A stretch of DNA of 59,868 bases from Acidobacteriota bacterium (GTDB lineage Bacteria; Acidobacteriota; Terriglobia; Terriglobales; Acidobacteriaceae): contig JAJZIJ010000015.1 in the NCBI GenBank assembly GCA_021810625.1, positions 1 to 59,868 on the forward strand, given 5' to 3'. The notes below the pieces were generated by a model. That model was not told the origin of the DNA. It did no database searches and saw only the letters and a program-made list of their open reading frames with translations. Position numbers and translations under genes: made by a program. Every line of letters begins with the position of its first letter. The first letter of the stretch is position 1. Shown in pieces: positions 35,365 to 44,020 of this stretch.

Positions 35365-36144
35365 TTACGGCTTGAAATCTTCCCAGATCGCTCGTTTACG
35401 GGCAGGGTCGGAGACCCATAGAACCGATTCTGGATTTTCGACGAATTGCTGATAGATGCCGCGTCCCTGCGCCAGCCCCAACTCCGGGTATGCGCGCGCA
35501 GCATGTACATCCAACGGTCTGGCTCGATACGAGGGGTTCGCTTTCCACTCGATGGCATTTGTGGGTGTGAGCAGCGGGAACCAGGCGAGGCCGCCGTGGC
35601 GACGCACCTCGTCATACACAAAACCGTACTGCCGATCGCACCACGCGCCGAATACCATCCGCCGCGTTGGATCCGCATTGATGACGCAGTGCGCCCACGC
35701 GGGTGGGACGACAACCTGATCGCCCTCCTGCGCAACGACGGCAACGCATTTTCCGGGATCATCGTTCGCGCTTTGCTGCGCGTAAATGATCGCCTTGCCC
35801 TCCAGAATTTCAAATAGCTCCGGCGGCGACCAGCCGCTGTGCGGAGCGATGGCATGGACGTGCCCCTGACTGCGCGGAGGTTCCTGTCCCAGTCGCCCCG
35901 CAGCGTAGGCCACGATGCCATAGAGCAGCATCCGCTCCTGAAGCAGCGGCAGGTCACGCTCCCGCGCCACATCCATTGCAATGCCATAGACGGGATCCGG
36001 CCCGGAGCAATGCGGGTCGAGCAGGCTTGGGCGAATGGCATCCAGGCGGCGAAACTCCGCAACCGGGCCAACCACGCCCGGCCCATATTCAAAAGCAAGC
36101 TGGTCAGGCTTGAGCGATACATCCAGAATGGAACGCAACATCAT
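35365..36144 (-). CDS. cupin-type phosphoglucose isomerase-like protein
   Basis: A 259-residue cupin. Metal-ligand positions are recognisable as HVHAIAPHSGWSPPELFEILEG (His/His/Glu) and PPAWAHCVIN (His), the pattern of archaeal-type cupin glucose-6-phosphate isomerases. The ATG at 36144 follows GGGAGG and overlaps the upstream stop (ATGA). The long in-frame extension to 36699 has no conserved content. It is the fourth gene of the sugar-phosphate operon and appears a distant paralogue of the first gene. The true substrate could be another aldose-6-phosphate. Confidence 0.8.
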   Translation of the reverse strand: MMLRSILDVSLKPDQLAFEYGPGVVGPVAEFRRLDAIRPSLLDPHCSGPDPVYGIAMDVARERDLPLLQERMLLYGIVAYAAGRLGQEPPRSQGHVHAIAPHSGWSPPELFEILEGKAIIYAQQSANDDPGKCVAVVAQEGDQVVVPPAWAHCVINADPTRRMVFGAWCDRQYGFVYDEVRRHGGLAWFPLLTPTNAIEWKANPSYRARPLDVHAARAYPELGLAQGRGIYQQFVENPESVLWVSDPARKRAIWEDFKP

Positions 36145-37895
36145 CCGACCGCCTCCCGGACAAAGGCTTTCATCGTTGCCAGTGGCTGCTTCGAGGGGCT
36201 GGCCGGGCGGATGGTATAAGCGCCCACCTGCGCGGGTACGATAAATGTTTCCCCAAAGTGTACGGTGAAGGGCGGAAAGCTGCCCGATGGACTCTCCACG
36301 ATTGCCTCTTTTCCCTCGACCAGATTGATGACGTTGACCGTGCCCGCCGTGTGGTGCGGCACGATCCCGGTGAACCAGTGGCGACGGGTTTCGATGAACT
36401 CCAATGCGTGCAGGCCCGTTTTTTCCTCTCGCCATTCCGGCGCGCTGGCCACGGTTGAAACCTGCTGGATGAGATGCTGGCGTACCCAGGAAGTGGTTCG
36501 ATCCCACTGGATGTTTGCCAGGCCATGCTCCAGATGGATGGGGCGCGGATGTCCATCGAGACCCAGTCGGCCCCAGTCCCAAAGTTTGAAGGTAAAAATG
36601 TATGGAGTGGCGCTGATCTCCAGCACAACTCCATTTCGCCCGGAGCAATGAATAGTTCCCGCCGGGATCAGAAAATGATCGTGTTTTTTTGCGGGCCATG
36701 CGTTCACATATTTCTCGGCGGAAAAAGGCGCGTTGGCATCCTGCTGCGCAAGACGGAGATCCTTTTCCATCTGTGGTCGATCCACGTTTTCCTTCAGGCC
36801 AAGATACACAACGCCATCTTCCGCAGCTTCCAGCATGTAGTAACTCTCATCCTGGGTGTAATTCATGCCGAATTTCTCGCGGATGTACTCCCGCAGCGGA
36901 TGTACCTGTAGGGACAAGTTCCCGCCACCCATTGTGTCCAGATAGTCGAAGCGAATTGGAAACTCCGCGCCGAATGCGTGATAGATGGAATCGCCGAGTA
37001 ACTCGCGTGGACAGAATAGAACAAGATCGAGCGCTGGTATCTCCACGCGGCGATTGCCAAAACCCAGCAGCAGACTATTTTCTTCGGGGACACAATCGAA
37101 GCACCAGGCGTAGTTCGGCGTGCCCTCCGGTAATTGAAAGGCTTGCTTCATCCACTGCCCACCCCACGGCCCAGGATCGAAGAACGGGACGACGCGAAAC
37201 GGTTGTTGGGATGCCAGTTGCAATCCGAGTCGAAGGTGTTTACCGGAGATCATCCTGGGTTCTTCGCTCACATTGGTGTCCAGCAGGTAATCCATCCGGG
37301 GAAGTAGATTGGCCTTCAGGCGATCTGCGGCGCGCCAGTCAAGAAAGAAGGCTCGTTTGTAGAGTGCTGCGGGAGAGGCGTGCGCGTTGTTGGCCCCAAG
37401 ATTGCCGACCTGATGCGCGCGATAGCGTTTCTGAATCTCCCAGCGCGCGAGATCGGCATAGATCAGGCAATCCGGCTGCGGCGCGATTAAGGATGCTCCC
37501 GTGCCGATTACAAGAACACGTCCACGCAATATCTTTAGCTGGCCTTGTAAGTGACCCAGTTTGACTGGACAGAAAAAATCCTGAAGCTCCCACGGACGCA
37601 TCCGCGCAAATACCGGGTCATCTCCCAGTGTTTGTCTGAATTTTTCATCCAACTCCGCTGGTGTAAGAAGAGCGTCTTGGCTCCGCAAGATGAGATCAGG
37701 CTTCAGCGCTGGAATAAGACGCGATTCTATGGCAGAGACATCGCATCCGGGATACATCTCCACCACAGTCAAATAGGGGGCAGGCGCAGGTTGAAGCGCG
37801 TCGCCGATGTTTTTCCATCCTGCAAAACAATCTGTGTCCTTATCCGTTACGCGGACGAAAGGAAAGCGGTCATAATTGGCATGGAATGCGTTCAA
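36141..37895 (-). CDS. class I mannose-6-phosphate isomerase with a large N-terminal domain
   Basis: A 584-residue fusion. Residues 1-220 contain a P-loop-free nucleotide-kinase-like region (RGRVLVIGTGASLIAPQ, LIYADLARWEIQKRY, VGNLGANN), then PFFDPGPWGGQWMKQAF. The C-terminal half is a type I PMI cupin with zinc ligands in LSLQVHP, the ESYYMLE stretch and IPAGTIHCSG. The TTG start overlaps the upstream ROK stop by two bases and follows GGGAG. Classical PMI is ~390 residues, so the N-terminal domain is an addition, known from related Bacteroidota/acidobacterial proteins but not functionally clear. It interconverts a 6-phospho-aldose and ketose. Confidence 0.85.
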   Translation of the reverse strand: MNAFHANYDRFPFVRVTDKDTDCFAGWKNIGDALQPAPAPYLTVVEMYPGCDVSAIESRLIPALKPDLILRSQDALLTPAELDEKFRQTLGDDPVFARMRPWELQDFFCPVKLGHLQGQLKILRGRVLVIGTGASLIAPQPDCLIYADLARWEIQKRYRAHQVGNLGANNAHASPAALYKRAFFLDWRAADRLKANLLPRMDYLLDTNVSEEPRMISGKHLRLGLQLASQQPFRVVPFFDPGPWGGQWMKQAFQLPEGTPNYAWCFDCVPEENSLLLGFGNRRVEIPALDLVLFCPRELLGDSIYHAFGAEFPIRFDYLDTMGGGNLSLQVHPLREYIREKFGMNYTQDESYYMLEAAEDGVVYLGLKENVDRPQMEKDLRLAQQDANAPFSAEKYVNAWPAKKHDHFLIPAGTIHCSGRNGVVLEISATPYIFTFKLWDWGRLGLDGHPRPIHLEHGLANIQWDRTTSWVRQHLIQQVSTVASAPEWREEKTGLHALEFIETRRHWFTGIVPHHTAGTVNVINLVEGKEAIVESPSGSFPPFTVHFGETFIVPAQVGAYTIRPASPSKQPLATMKAFVREAVG

Positions 37896-38830
37896 ATGAA
37901 AAGCTCCCGAAGCAGCGGCACAGCACCGTAAAGAGCTGCCGAGGTTCCAAGCGCTGCGGGCCGAATCTGCGCGGCACCTCGCGGATTCCATGCGTGGCGC
38001 GTTACGTGTGCGCGGATGACAGGCAGAATGTCGCGCTCCCTGGCCGATATCCCGCCGCCGAACAACAACACCTCCGGCGAGTATGCGTGAATCAGTGCGA
38101 CGGCCAGCACACTCCATACCTGGCAGCAGCGCGCCAGCACCGCCGTGGCCACGGCATCTCCCCGATCCGCAGCGGCAAACAGGCAGGCAAAGTTAATGGT
38201 TGGCGCGGAGGCCAGTTCGCTGCCTGAAAATCCGGGCCAATCCCGACAGATTTGTGGGAGCGACCAGGTGGAGGCCTCGGCCTCGGCACAGCCGATATTG
38301 CCGCAGGTGCAGGCGCGTCCCTCAAGAGCAACGGGAAGATGGCCACCGAGACAACCTGCCTGATTGTATCGGCCACGCAAAGGCTGGCCCGCGATCATGG
38401 CCGCAGCGCCGATGCCGGTGCCCAGCGTAACCAGAACCGCATCCTGCGCATCCACGGCTGCCCCCGCAAAATGCTCGCCCATCAGGGCAAGGCGACAGTC
38501 GTTTTCGATGGCAAAGCGAAGACCGAATTTCTCCTGCGCCCAGCGCGGCATATCAAACTCGACGGCATCGTCAAACTTGGCATTGGTGGAGATCACGCGC
38601 CCGCTGCGCGAATCGACGAACCCAGGAAATCCAAGCACCAGTCCGGCGCAATTCTTTGCAGAAACGTTAGCCTCGTTCAGCACGTCTCGCATCAGCTTCT
38701 CCAAAGCGGGAAGCATCGGGCGCAAACCCGACTTATCTAATTGGAGGGTCTGCTGCGCGAGGAGGGTTTCATCCTGCGCCAACGCGCAACTGGCGTGCGA
38801 TCCGCCAAGCTCAAGAACAAGAGCAAGCAT
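37892..38830 (-). CDS. ROK-family sugar kinase
   Basis: A 312-residue kinase with the N-terminal phosphate motif (LELGGSHASCALA), a catalytic aspartate region (RFAIENDCRLAL), TLGTGIGAAAM and the ROK zinc site CTCGNIGCAEAEAS. ROK kinases phosphorylate hexoses or N-acetylhexosamines with ATP; the substrate here cannot be read from sequence. GAGG precedes the ATG at 38830, which is 4 bases after the first isomerase stop. The open frame to 38950 lacks conserved sequence. Confidence 0.9.
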   Translation of the reverse strand: MLALVLELGGSHASCALAQDETLLAQQTLQLDKSGLRPMLPALEKLMRDVLNEANVSAKNCAGLVLGFPGFVDSRSGRVISTNAKFDDAVEFDMPRWAQEKFGLRFAIENDCRLALMGEHFAGAAVDAQDAVLVTLGTGIGAAAMIAGQPLRGRYNQAGCLGGHLPVALEGRACTCGNIGCAEAEASTWSLPQICRDWPGFSGSELASAPTINFACLFAAADRGDAVATAVLARCCQVWSVLAVALIHAYSPEVLLFGGGISARERDILPVIRAHVTRHAWNPRGAAQIRPAALGTSAALYGAVPLLRELFI

Positions 38831-38834
38831 GCAA

Positions 38835-39386
38835 CTATCCTCTGGGAACCAGAACGGGTTTTCCGTTGCGCTCCAACATGCGCGCGCTGAAGCCTTCCCG
38901 TTCAATGGTTTCGTAATCGTGTCCGGCATCGCTCGGCCAACAGGCCGCAAAAACCAGAGGCACGCTTCCGGTATTTGCCACGCGATGCGCAGTGTTGCCG
39001 GGAATGTAGTGCATCGAACCCGGCAACATTGTCTCGTATCGGGTTGCGCCCTGCTCGTCCATCAGCAACAATGCGCCTTCTCCGTGAACGGTGGCATAGT
39101 ATTCGCCGCGATTACGCAGTCGGTGGAAATGTCCCTTGGTCATGTAGTATTCGTCGCCAACTTTTCCCGGATGGATTGTCGTGCTGCCCCAGAAAAGACC
39201 GCCCTCAGTGCCCTCGGCCACGGGCGCGAATAGCTGCACGCGATAGAGTTCCAACTCCGCAGGCAATCGGCTTGCAGCCGCCTGATCCTGAAAGATGGAT
39301 CGTACCTGTCCCAGCGTTTTGCTGAAACTTTGTACGCTGTCGCCCGTCAGCACTCCCTTCGACCAATCCATTGCAAAGCCTTGCAC
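38835..39386 (-). CDS. cupin-type glucose-6-phosphate isomerase
   Basis: A 183-residue cupin of the archaeal-type PGI family. Metal ligands sit in KGHFHRLRNRGEYY (His, His, Glu) and PGNTAHRVAN (His). It interconverts glucose-6-phosphate and fructose-6-phosphate in known members, with no relation to classical Pgi. GGAGG is 7 bases upstream of a GTG at 39386, the best start; an internal ATG at 39371 has a weak site. First gene of the minus-strand sugar operon. Confidence 0.9.
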   Translation of the reverse strand: MQGFAMDWSKGVLTGDSVQSFSKTLGQVRSIFQDQAAASRLPAELELYRVQLFAPVAEGTEGGLFWGSTTIHPGKVGDEYYMTKGHFHRLRNRGEYYATVHGEGALLLMDEQGATRYETMLPGSMHYIPGNTAHRVANTGSVPLVFAACWPSDAGHDYETIEREGFSARMLERNGKPVLVPRG

Positions 39387-39611
39387 GCAGACACCTCCGC
39401 AGGTAAACGCATCGCTACAGTTCGTCCAATATCCCGCTCAAAATGGCAAGACATTCCGAGTTATCAGCGATGGCTCGATCATAACATTGGGGAAATTGTG
39501 GAAATACATTGACATTCCATCGTTGGAGGCTCCAGACTACCAGCGGATACTAAGAATTGTGTGGCCACAAGACGTTGTGTCCCTTCATATTTCCACTTAG
39601 GAGACCTCACC
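39387..39611. promoter_or_regulatory. divergent promoter region between sugar operon and GH3 gene
   Basis: The 225-base gap carries both promoters. An imperfect inverted repeat TGGAA-11-TTCCA is at 39499-39519 and TTGACA is at 39509-39514, but no properly spaced -10 follows. The shared region suggests coordinate control of glycoside cleavage and intracellular isomerase/kinase genes. Confidence 0.45.
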
Positions 39612-41798
39612 GTGCAGCTTTCCAAGACATTGGGTTCATTTTGTCATCAAACTCCCATGCGCCACTTGGTATGGGTCGCTGCTGCAACGTTGGCTTGCTT
39701 ATCGGCATCGCTCTTGCAGGCGGCTCCGATTGCCTCCGGGGAGTCTCATGCAAAAAATGTTCATCCGCAAAAGGTTCAACCGTGGATGAATACGTCGCTC
39801 TCTCCAGAGCAACGGGCCAATCTCCTGATTCGCGCCATGACGCTCGATGAGAAAATCACGATGGTTCACGGGGTTTCGCCGATCCCGATTCCGGGATATG
39901 TGGGATATGTTCCGCCCAATGCGCGACTCTCCATCCCGGCACTGCGGCTTGCCGATGGGCGCGCTGGAGTTGGGAACGATGCCAAAGGTGTGACGCTGCT
40001 GCCAGCCCCAATTGCCGTGGCCGCAAGCTGGGATGTCGCTCTGATTCACGCATACGGCAAGGTTCTCGGCAATGAAGAATGGCGCAAAGGAACGAATGTG
40101 TCGCTGGCGCCTTCCATTGATGTTGTTCGCGTGCCTGAGTGGGGACGCACCTTTGAAAGCTATGGAGAAGACCCATATTTCAACGGGCAAATGGCGGTAG
40201 CTGAGATACAAGGCATCCAGAGCCAAGGCCCGCTTGCCGACGCGAATATGTATCTCACGATGAATCAGGAGCAGAACCGCGAGAAAGAAGATTCTGTTGT
40301 CGATTTGCGAACCATGCACGAAATATATCTCCCTCCATTCCGCGCGGCGGTTCAAGAAGGGCATGTGGGTACATTCATGTGCGCGTATGTAAAAACCAAT
40401 GGCATCTACTCGTGCGAGAGTCCATATCTGCTTACGCATTTACTAAGACAGCAGTTAGGCTTCGATGGCTGGGTGATGAGTGACTGGGGCGCAACGCACT
40501 CGACAATTGCCGCCGCAAAGGGTGGTCTGGATCAGCAGATGCCCGACGCAACCTACTACGGACAACCCCTGAAAACCGCAGTTGAGAATGGGAAAGTAAG
40601 TATCGCGACCCTGGACAAACATGTGCGGCGCATTCTAGTTCCAATGTTCCGCCAGGGACTCTTCGACAAGCCACAGACGGGTGCCTGGGCCACAGATGTA
40701 CGCTCTCCTGAACACGCTGCTTTTTCGCGCAGCGTGGCGGAGCAAGGTACAGTGCTGTTGAAAAATGATCGCAACATTCTTCCTCTGTCTAATTCCATGT
40801 CGGTTGCCGTGGTTGGCGCTGCTGGCGGCAGTAAGCCAAAGGCCGAAGGGGATGGAAGTTCGGGCGTGATTGCTCCGTACATCATTACTCCGCTGCAGGG
40901 CATCCGTAAGCGCGCCGGAGGAAAAACGCAGATATCGTATGCCGATGGCAGCGACTTGAAGCACGCGGCTGACGTGGCGCGAGCCGCTCAGGTTGCAATT
41001 GTCTTTGTCCATACGGATGATACCGAAGGCACGGATCGACCCGACTTGACGCTGCCCGACCATCAGGATCAACTGGTTGCCGCAGTGGCTGCCGCGAACT
41101 CCAACGTCGTTGTTGTTCTCGACACAGGCGGCCCCGTGCTTATGCCGTGGATCAACAACATTCGCGGCCTTGTGGAGGCTTGGTATCCGGGACAGGAAGA
41201 TGGAAATGCGATTGCCGCCATTCTTTACGGAGATGTGAATCCGGCAGGTAAATTGACGTTGACCTTTCCCCGCGCAGCCACGGCCATCCCGACCAGCACA
41301 CTTCAGCAGTGGCCAGGAATCAATGGTATTTCCACGTACAGCGAGAAGCTGAATGTTGGCTATCGCTGGTACGATGCGACCCATGCCCAGCCACTTTTTC
41401 CTTTTGGGTATGGCCTGTCCTACACGACGTTTCAACTAAGCCATCTTTCCATTACCCCCGGCAATCTTCACAAACTATCCAGTAAGTCTAATCCAACCAT
41501 ACAGGCTGAAGTAGATATAACCAACACTGGAAAAATATCTGGAGCGGAGGTTGTCCAGGTCTATGTGGAGCAGCCCGCAAAGAACGGGGAGCCTCCCCGG
41601 CAACTGCGCGCCTTTGCAAAGGTGACACTGAATCCCGGCCAGACAAAACATGTCGTTATGGCCTTGGATGCGCGCTCGTTTTCCATCTACAATCCAACGG
41701 CTCATGCCTGGGAGTCTCCCGATGGAACCTATAAAATTCTGGTGGGAACCTCTTCGAGAGATTTGCCTTTGCAGGCCAAGGTTACGGTGGAAAAATGA
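39612..41798 (+). CDS. secreted GH3 family beta-glycosidase
   Basis: A 728-residue glycoside hydrolase with a signal peptide (VWVAAATLACLSASLLQAA), the GH3 N-terminal barrel (YGEDPYFNGQMAVAEIQGIQ; nucleophile D291 in VMSDWGATHS), the C-terminal domain (AEQGTVLLKNDRNILPLS) and a C-terminal FnIII-like domain (AEVVQVYVEQP). AGGAG precedes the GTG start; an upstream frame to 39561 is not conserved. It releases terminal sugars from oligosaccharides in the periplasm or outside. It is divergent from the ROK/isomerase operon, consistent with a shared substrate. Confidence 0.9.
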   Translation: MQLSKTLGSFCHQTPMRHLVWVAAATLACLSASLLQAAPIASGESHAKNVHPQKVQPWMNTSLSPEQRANLLIRAMTLDEKITMVHGVSPIPIPGYVGYVPPNARLSIPALRLADGRAGVGNDAKGVTLLPAPIAVAASWDVALIHAYGKVLGNEEWRKGTNVSLAPSIDVVRVPEWGRTFESYGEDPYFNGQMAVAEIQGIQSQGPLADANMYLTMNQEQNREKEDSVVDLRTMHEIYLPPFRAAVQEGHVGTFMCAYVKTNGIYSCESPYLLTHLLRQQLGFDGWVMSDWGATHSTIAAAKGGLDQQMPDATYYGQPLKTAVENGKVSIATLDKHVRRILVPMFRQGLFDKPQTGAWATDVRSPEHAAFSRSVAEQGTVLLKNDRNILPLSNSMSVAVVGAAGGSKPKAEGDGSSGVIAPYIITPLQGIRKRAGGKTQISYADGSDLKHAADVARAAQVAIVFVHTDDTEGTDRPDLTLPDHQDQLVAAVAAANSNVVVVLDTGGPVLMPWINNIRGLVEAWYPGQEDGNAIAAILYGDVNPAGKLTLTFPRAATAIPTSTLQQWPGINGISTYSEKLNVGYRWYDATHAQPLFPFGYGLSYTTFQLSHLSITPGNLHKLSSKSNPTIQAEVDITNTGKISGAEVVQVYVEQPAKNGEPPRQLRAFAKVTLNPGQTKHVVMALDARSFSIYNPTAHAWESPDGTYKILVGTSSRDLPLQAKVTVEK

Positions 41799-41888
41799 TC
41801 GGGCGGGGACTGCGGGCCAGCAGGTAGACATGTTTTTCCATGTGCAGTAGACCGCAGGGCTATACTGGATACCGTGGAGGGATTCGCC

Positions 41889-42128
41889 ATGACACAAATA
41901 AGCAAACGAACAAAGACCACGAATGCGGGCAGGGTATCAAGGGCGAGGGACTCACATCCAGTTGACTTGGCGATGGACTCACATCCAATTGACTTGATGC
42001 GCGCGCTTAACATGTTGAATACAAAAACAAACGCACAGAACCCGTTTTTGCAGCCATCGGATCAGCCTCCCCAAGCGAACCAGCAACATAGGCAAGAGGG
42101 CGCTACGACCGACAGATCTGAAAAGTAA
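41889..42128 (+). CDS. small hypothetical protein with an internal 27-bp duplication (79 aa)
   Basis: A 79-residue basic hydrophilic protein. GGAGGG lies upstream of the ATG. A 27-bp tandem duplication (41949-41975 and 41976-42002) encodes DSHPVDLAM/DSHPIDLMR. The C-terminus is Gln/Pro-rich. The stop is 6 bases before the next gene, so co-transcription is likely. No family recognised. Confidence 0.5.
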   Translation: MTQISKRTKTTNAGRVSRARDSHPVDLAMDSHPIDLMRALNMLNTKTNAQNPFLQPSDQPPQANQQHRQEGATTDRSEK

Positions 42129-42134
42129 TCTCCT

Positions 42135-42884
42135 ATGGAATTCAGCTTTGTCAGCTTATTCGTTTTTGTTGTGTTTATCCTGCCGGGATTTCTTGCACAG
42201 AGATCACGTCAAACCCTCTTTCCTCGATCTTTACAGCCCGTTGGCGCACTGGGAGAGGCTGGTTCGTTGATACTTTCCAGTGTCCTTGTCCACTCTTTGC
42301 TTTGCGCCCTACTCTTGGTTTTTACTTCTGGTTCGGTCGTTCTGCTTCAATATGGCTCGCACGGGCTTGTCATGCTTCTCTGGCATCATCCTTGGAGAAC
42401 ACTCAGCTATCTCTGGACAGCATTGGTTCTGGGCTACCTCCTTGGATTTATTGAAGGTTGGATGTTGTTACGTCACCCTGTACGCAGATGGCTGTTCAAG
42501 TGGAACCGGCTCAGCCGTCTGGTTCACAGCCTTGGTATCACTAGATTGTTGGACGAACGTCCCGTATGGTTTGATGTTTTAATTCCCGGCGATTCTGACA
42601 TCGTTTTCGTAGAAGCGGCGCTCAAAGAGAACGGCGGTTATTACACGGGCATCCTTGAGACCTACGCTATCTTGGATGACACGGAACGCAACAAGGACTT
42701 CTGTCTGACAGACGTTTATTTCAAAAAACAGGATACCGCCCGGTACTCCAAAATTCCCTGTTCCAAGCTTTTGCTCAATTTTGAAGATGTGTATTCTTTG
42801 CGCGTCTCATTTGAACCAGCGACATCGGGTGAACCAGCGACATCGGGCACTGCGCCCGCTGGGGGCGTTTTGCAAAATGGTTGA
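42135..42884 (+). CDS. DUF6338-like membrane protein
   Basis: A 249-residue protein with about three membrane segments near the N-terminus (VSLFVFVVFILPGFLA, LSSVLVHSLLCALLLVF, LVLGYLLGFIEGWMLL) and a soluble C-terminal part (ALKENGGYYTGILETYAILDD). The PGFLAQR N-terminus suggests the DUF6338 family, function unknown. A duplicated 18-bp unit at 42813-42848 (EPATSG twice) extends the end. It ends shortly before hemE. Confidence 0.65.
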   Translation: MEFSFVSLFVFVVFILPGFLAQRSRQTLFPRSLQPVGALGEAGSLILSSVLVHSLLCALLLVFTSGSVVLLQYGSHGLVMLLWHHPWRTLSYLWTALVLGYLLGFIEGWMLLRHPVRRWLFKWNRLSRLVHSLGITRLLDERPVWFDVLIPGDSDIVFVEAALKENGGYYTGILETYAILDDTERNKDFCLTDVYFKKQDTARYSKIPCSKLLLNFEDVYSLRVSFEPATSGEPATSGTAPAGGVLQNG

Positions 42885-42892
42885 TCCCGGGA

Positions 42893-44020
42893 ATGAACAT
42901 GCCATCTAAAGCTTCTTCCACGCTCCGTACCGCGTCTCAACCCGCGCTCCCGAATACTCTCCCTGGCGGCAGCCGCTTTGTGCGCGCCTGCCTGCGCCTT
43001 CCGGTGGATTGCGCTCCGGTCTGGTTTTTGCGTCAGGCGGGGCGATATATGCCGGAGTATCAGGCGGTGCGGCGCGAGCATTCGCTGCTGGAAATCTGCA
43101 AATCGCCCGCGCTGGCCGCTGAAGTGACCATCACGGCGGCAGAAAAACTCGATGTTGATGCGGCCATCATCTTTGCCGACCTGCTGCTGCCGCTGGAGCC
43201 GATGGGTCTGGACTTTACCTTCCAGGCCGGGGAGGGGCCAGTGGTGCATCGGCCTGTTCGCAGCGCGGCGGACATCACGGCGCTGCGCGTGGATCGCGTG
43301 GCGGATTTAGGCTATGTGGCGCAGGCCATTGAGCGCGTGGCAAGGCATTTTGGCGAGAGCAAGGGCATCATCGGTTTCTGCGGCGCGCCGTTTACGCTGG
43401 CCAGTTACATGATCGAAGGCGGCAGTTCGCGCAATTACATTGAGACCAAGCGGCTGATGTACTCCGACCCAGGGGCGTGGCAGGCGTTGATGGAAAAATT
43501 GGTCACAGTGCTGGCGGAGTTTGCCCGCCAACAGGTGGATGCCGGTGCCGACGCGCTGCAAATCTTCGATAGCTGGGTGGGCGCGCTTTCCGTTACCGAC
43601 TATCGCGAGTTTGTTTTGCCGATGACAAAAATGTTGGTGCAGCAGGTACAGGCGATGGGCGTTCCGGTGATCTACTTTGGCGTGGATACGGCGATGCTGC
43701 TGCCCAGTATGCGCGAGACCTGCGCAGATGTAATTGGCCTGGATTGGCGGACACCACTCGATGCAGGATGGAGCGCGTTGGGCCACGGCTGCGCGGTGCA
43801 GGGAAATTTAGACCCGATCACGCTGTTTGCGCCGGAGATGCTGCTGCGCGCGCGGGTGGAGGAGGTTCTGCGTCAGGCCAACGGACGCGCCGGACACATC
43901 TTTAACGTAGGGCATGGCATTGTGCCGGGAACTCCGGTGGAGAATGTGCAGCGCGTGGTGCGATGGGTGCGAGAGATCAGCGCGGAGATGGCCGCAGCCA
44001 GCGAGAGCGGCAAGCCATGA
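42893..44020 (+). CDS. hemE: uroporphyrinogen decarboxylase
   Basis: A 375-residue enzyme converting uroporphyrinogen III to coproporphyrinogen III. Family motifs are PVWFLRQAGRYMPEY, GFCGAPFTLASYM, IQIFDSWVG-type (LQIFDSWVGAL) and the C-terminal FNVGHGIVPGTPVENV. The start may be TTG at 42881, ATG at 42893 or ATG at 42899; I use 42893. It overlaps hemH by four bases (ATGA). Confidence 0.95.
   Translation: MNMPSKASSTLRTASQPALPNTLPGGSRFVRACLRLPVDCAPVWFLRQAGRYMPEYQAVRREHSLLEICKSPALAAEVTITAAEKLDVDAAIIFADLLLPLEPMGLDFTFQAGEGPVVHRPVRSAADITALRVDRVADLGYVAQAIERVARHFGESKGIIGFCGAPFTLASYMIEGGSSRNYIETKRLMYSDPGAWQALMEKLVTVLAEFARQQVDAGADALQIFDSWVGALSVTDYREFVLPMTKMLVQQVQAMGVPVIYFGVDTAMLLPSMRETCADVIGLDWRTPLDAGWSALGHGCAVQGNLDPITLFAPEMLLRARVEEVLRQANGRAGHIFNVGHGIVPGTPVENVQRVVRWVREISAEMAAASESGKP

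Noticed and set aside
35223-36122. Minus-strand 299-residue frame, including a peptide-like end just before the dehydrogenase
   Set aside because: Most of it is a shadow of the cupin gene. The last ~26 codons (35223-35300) look somewhat protein-like but have no homology I can name.
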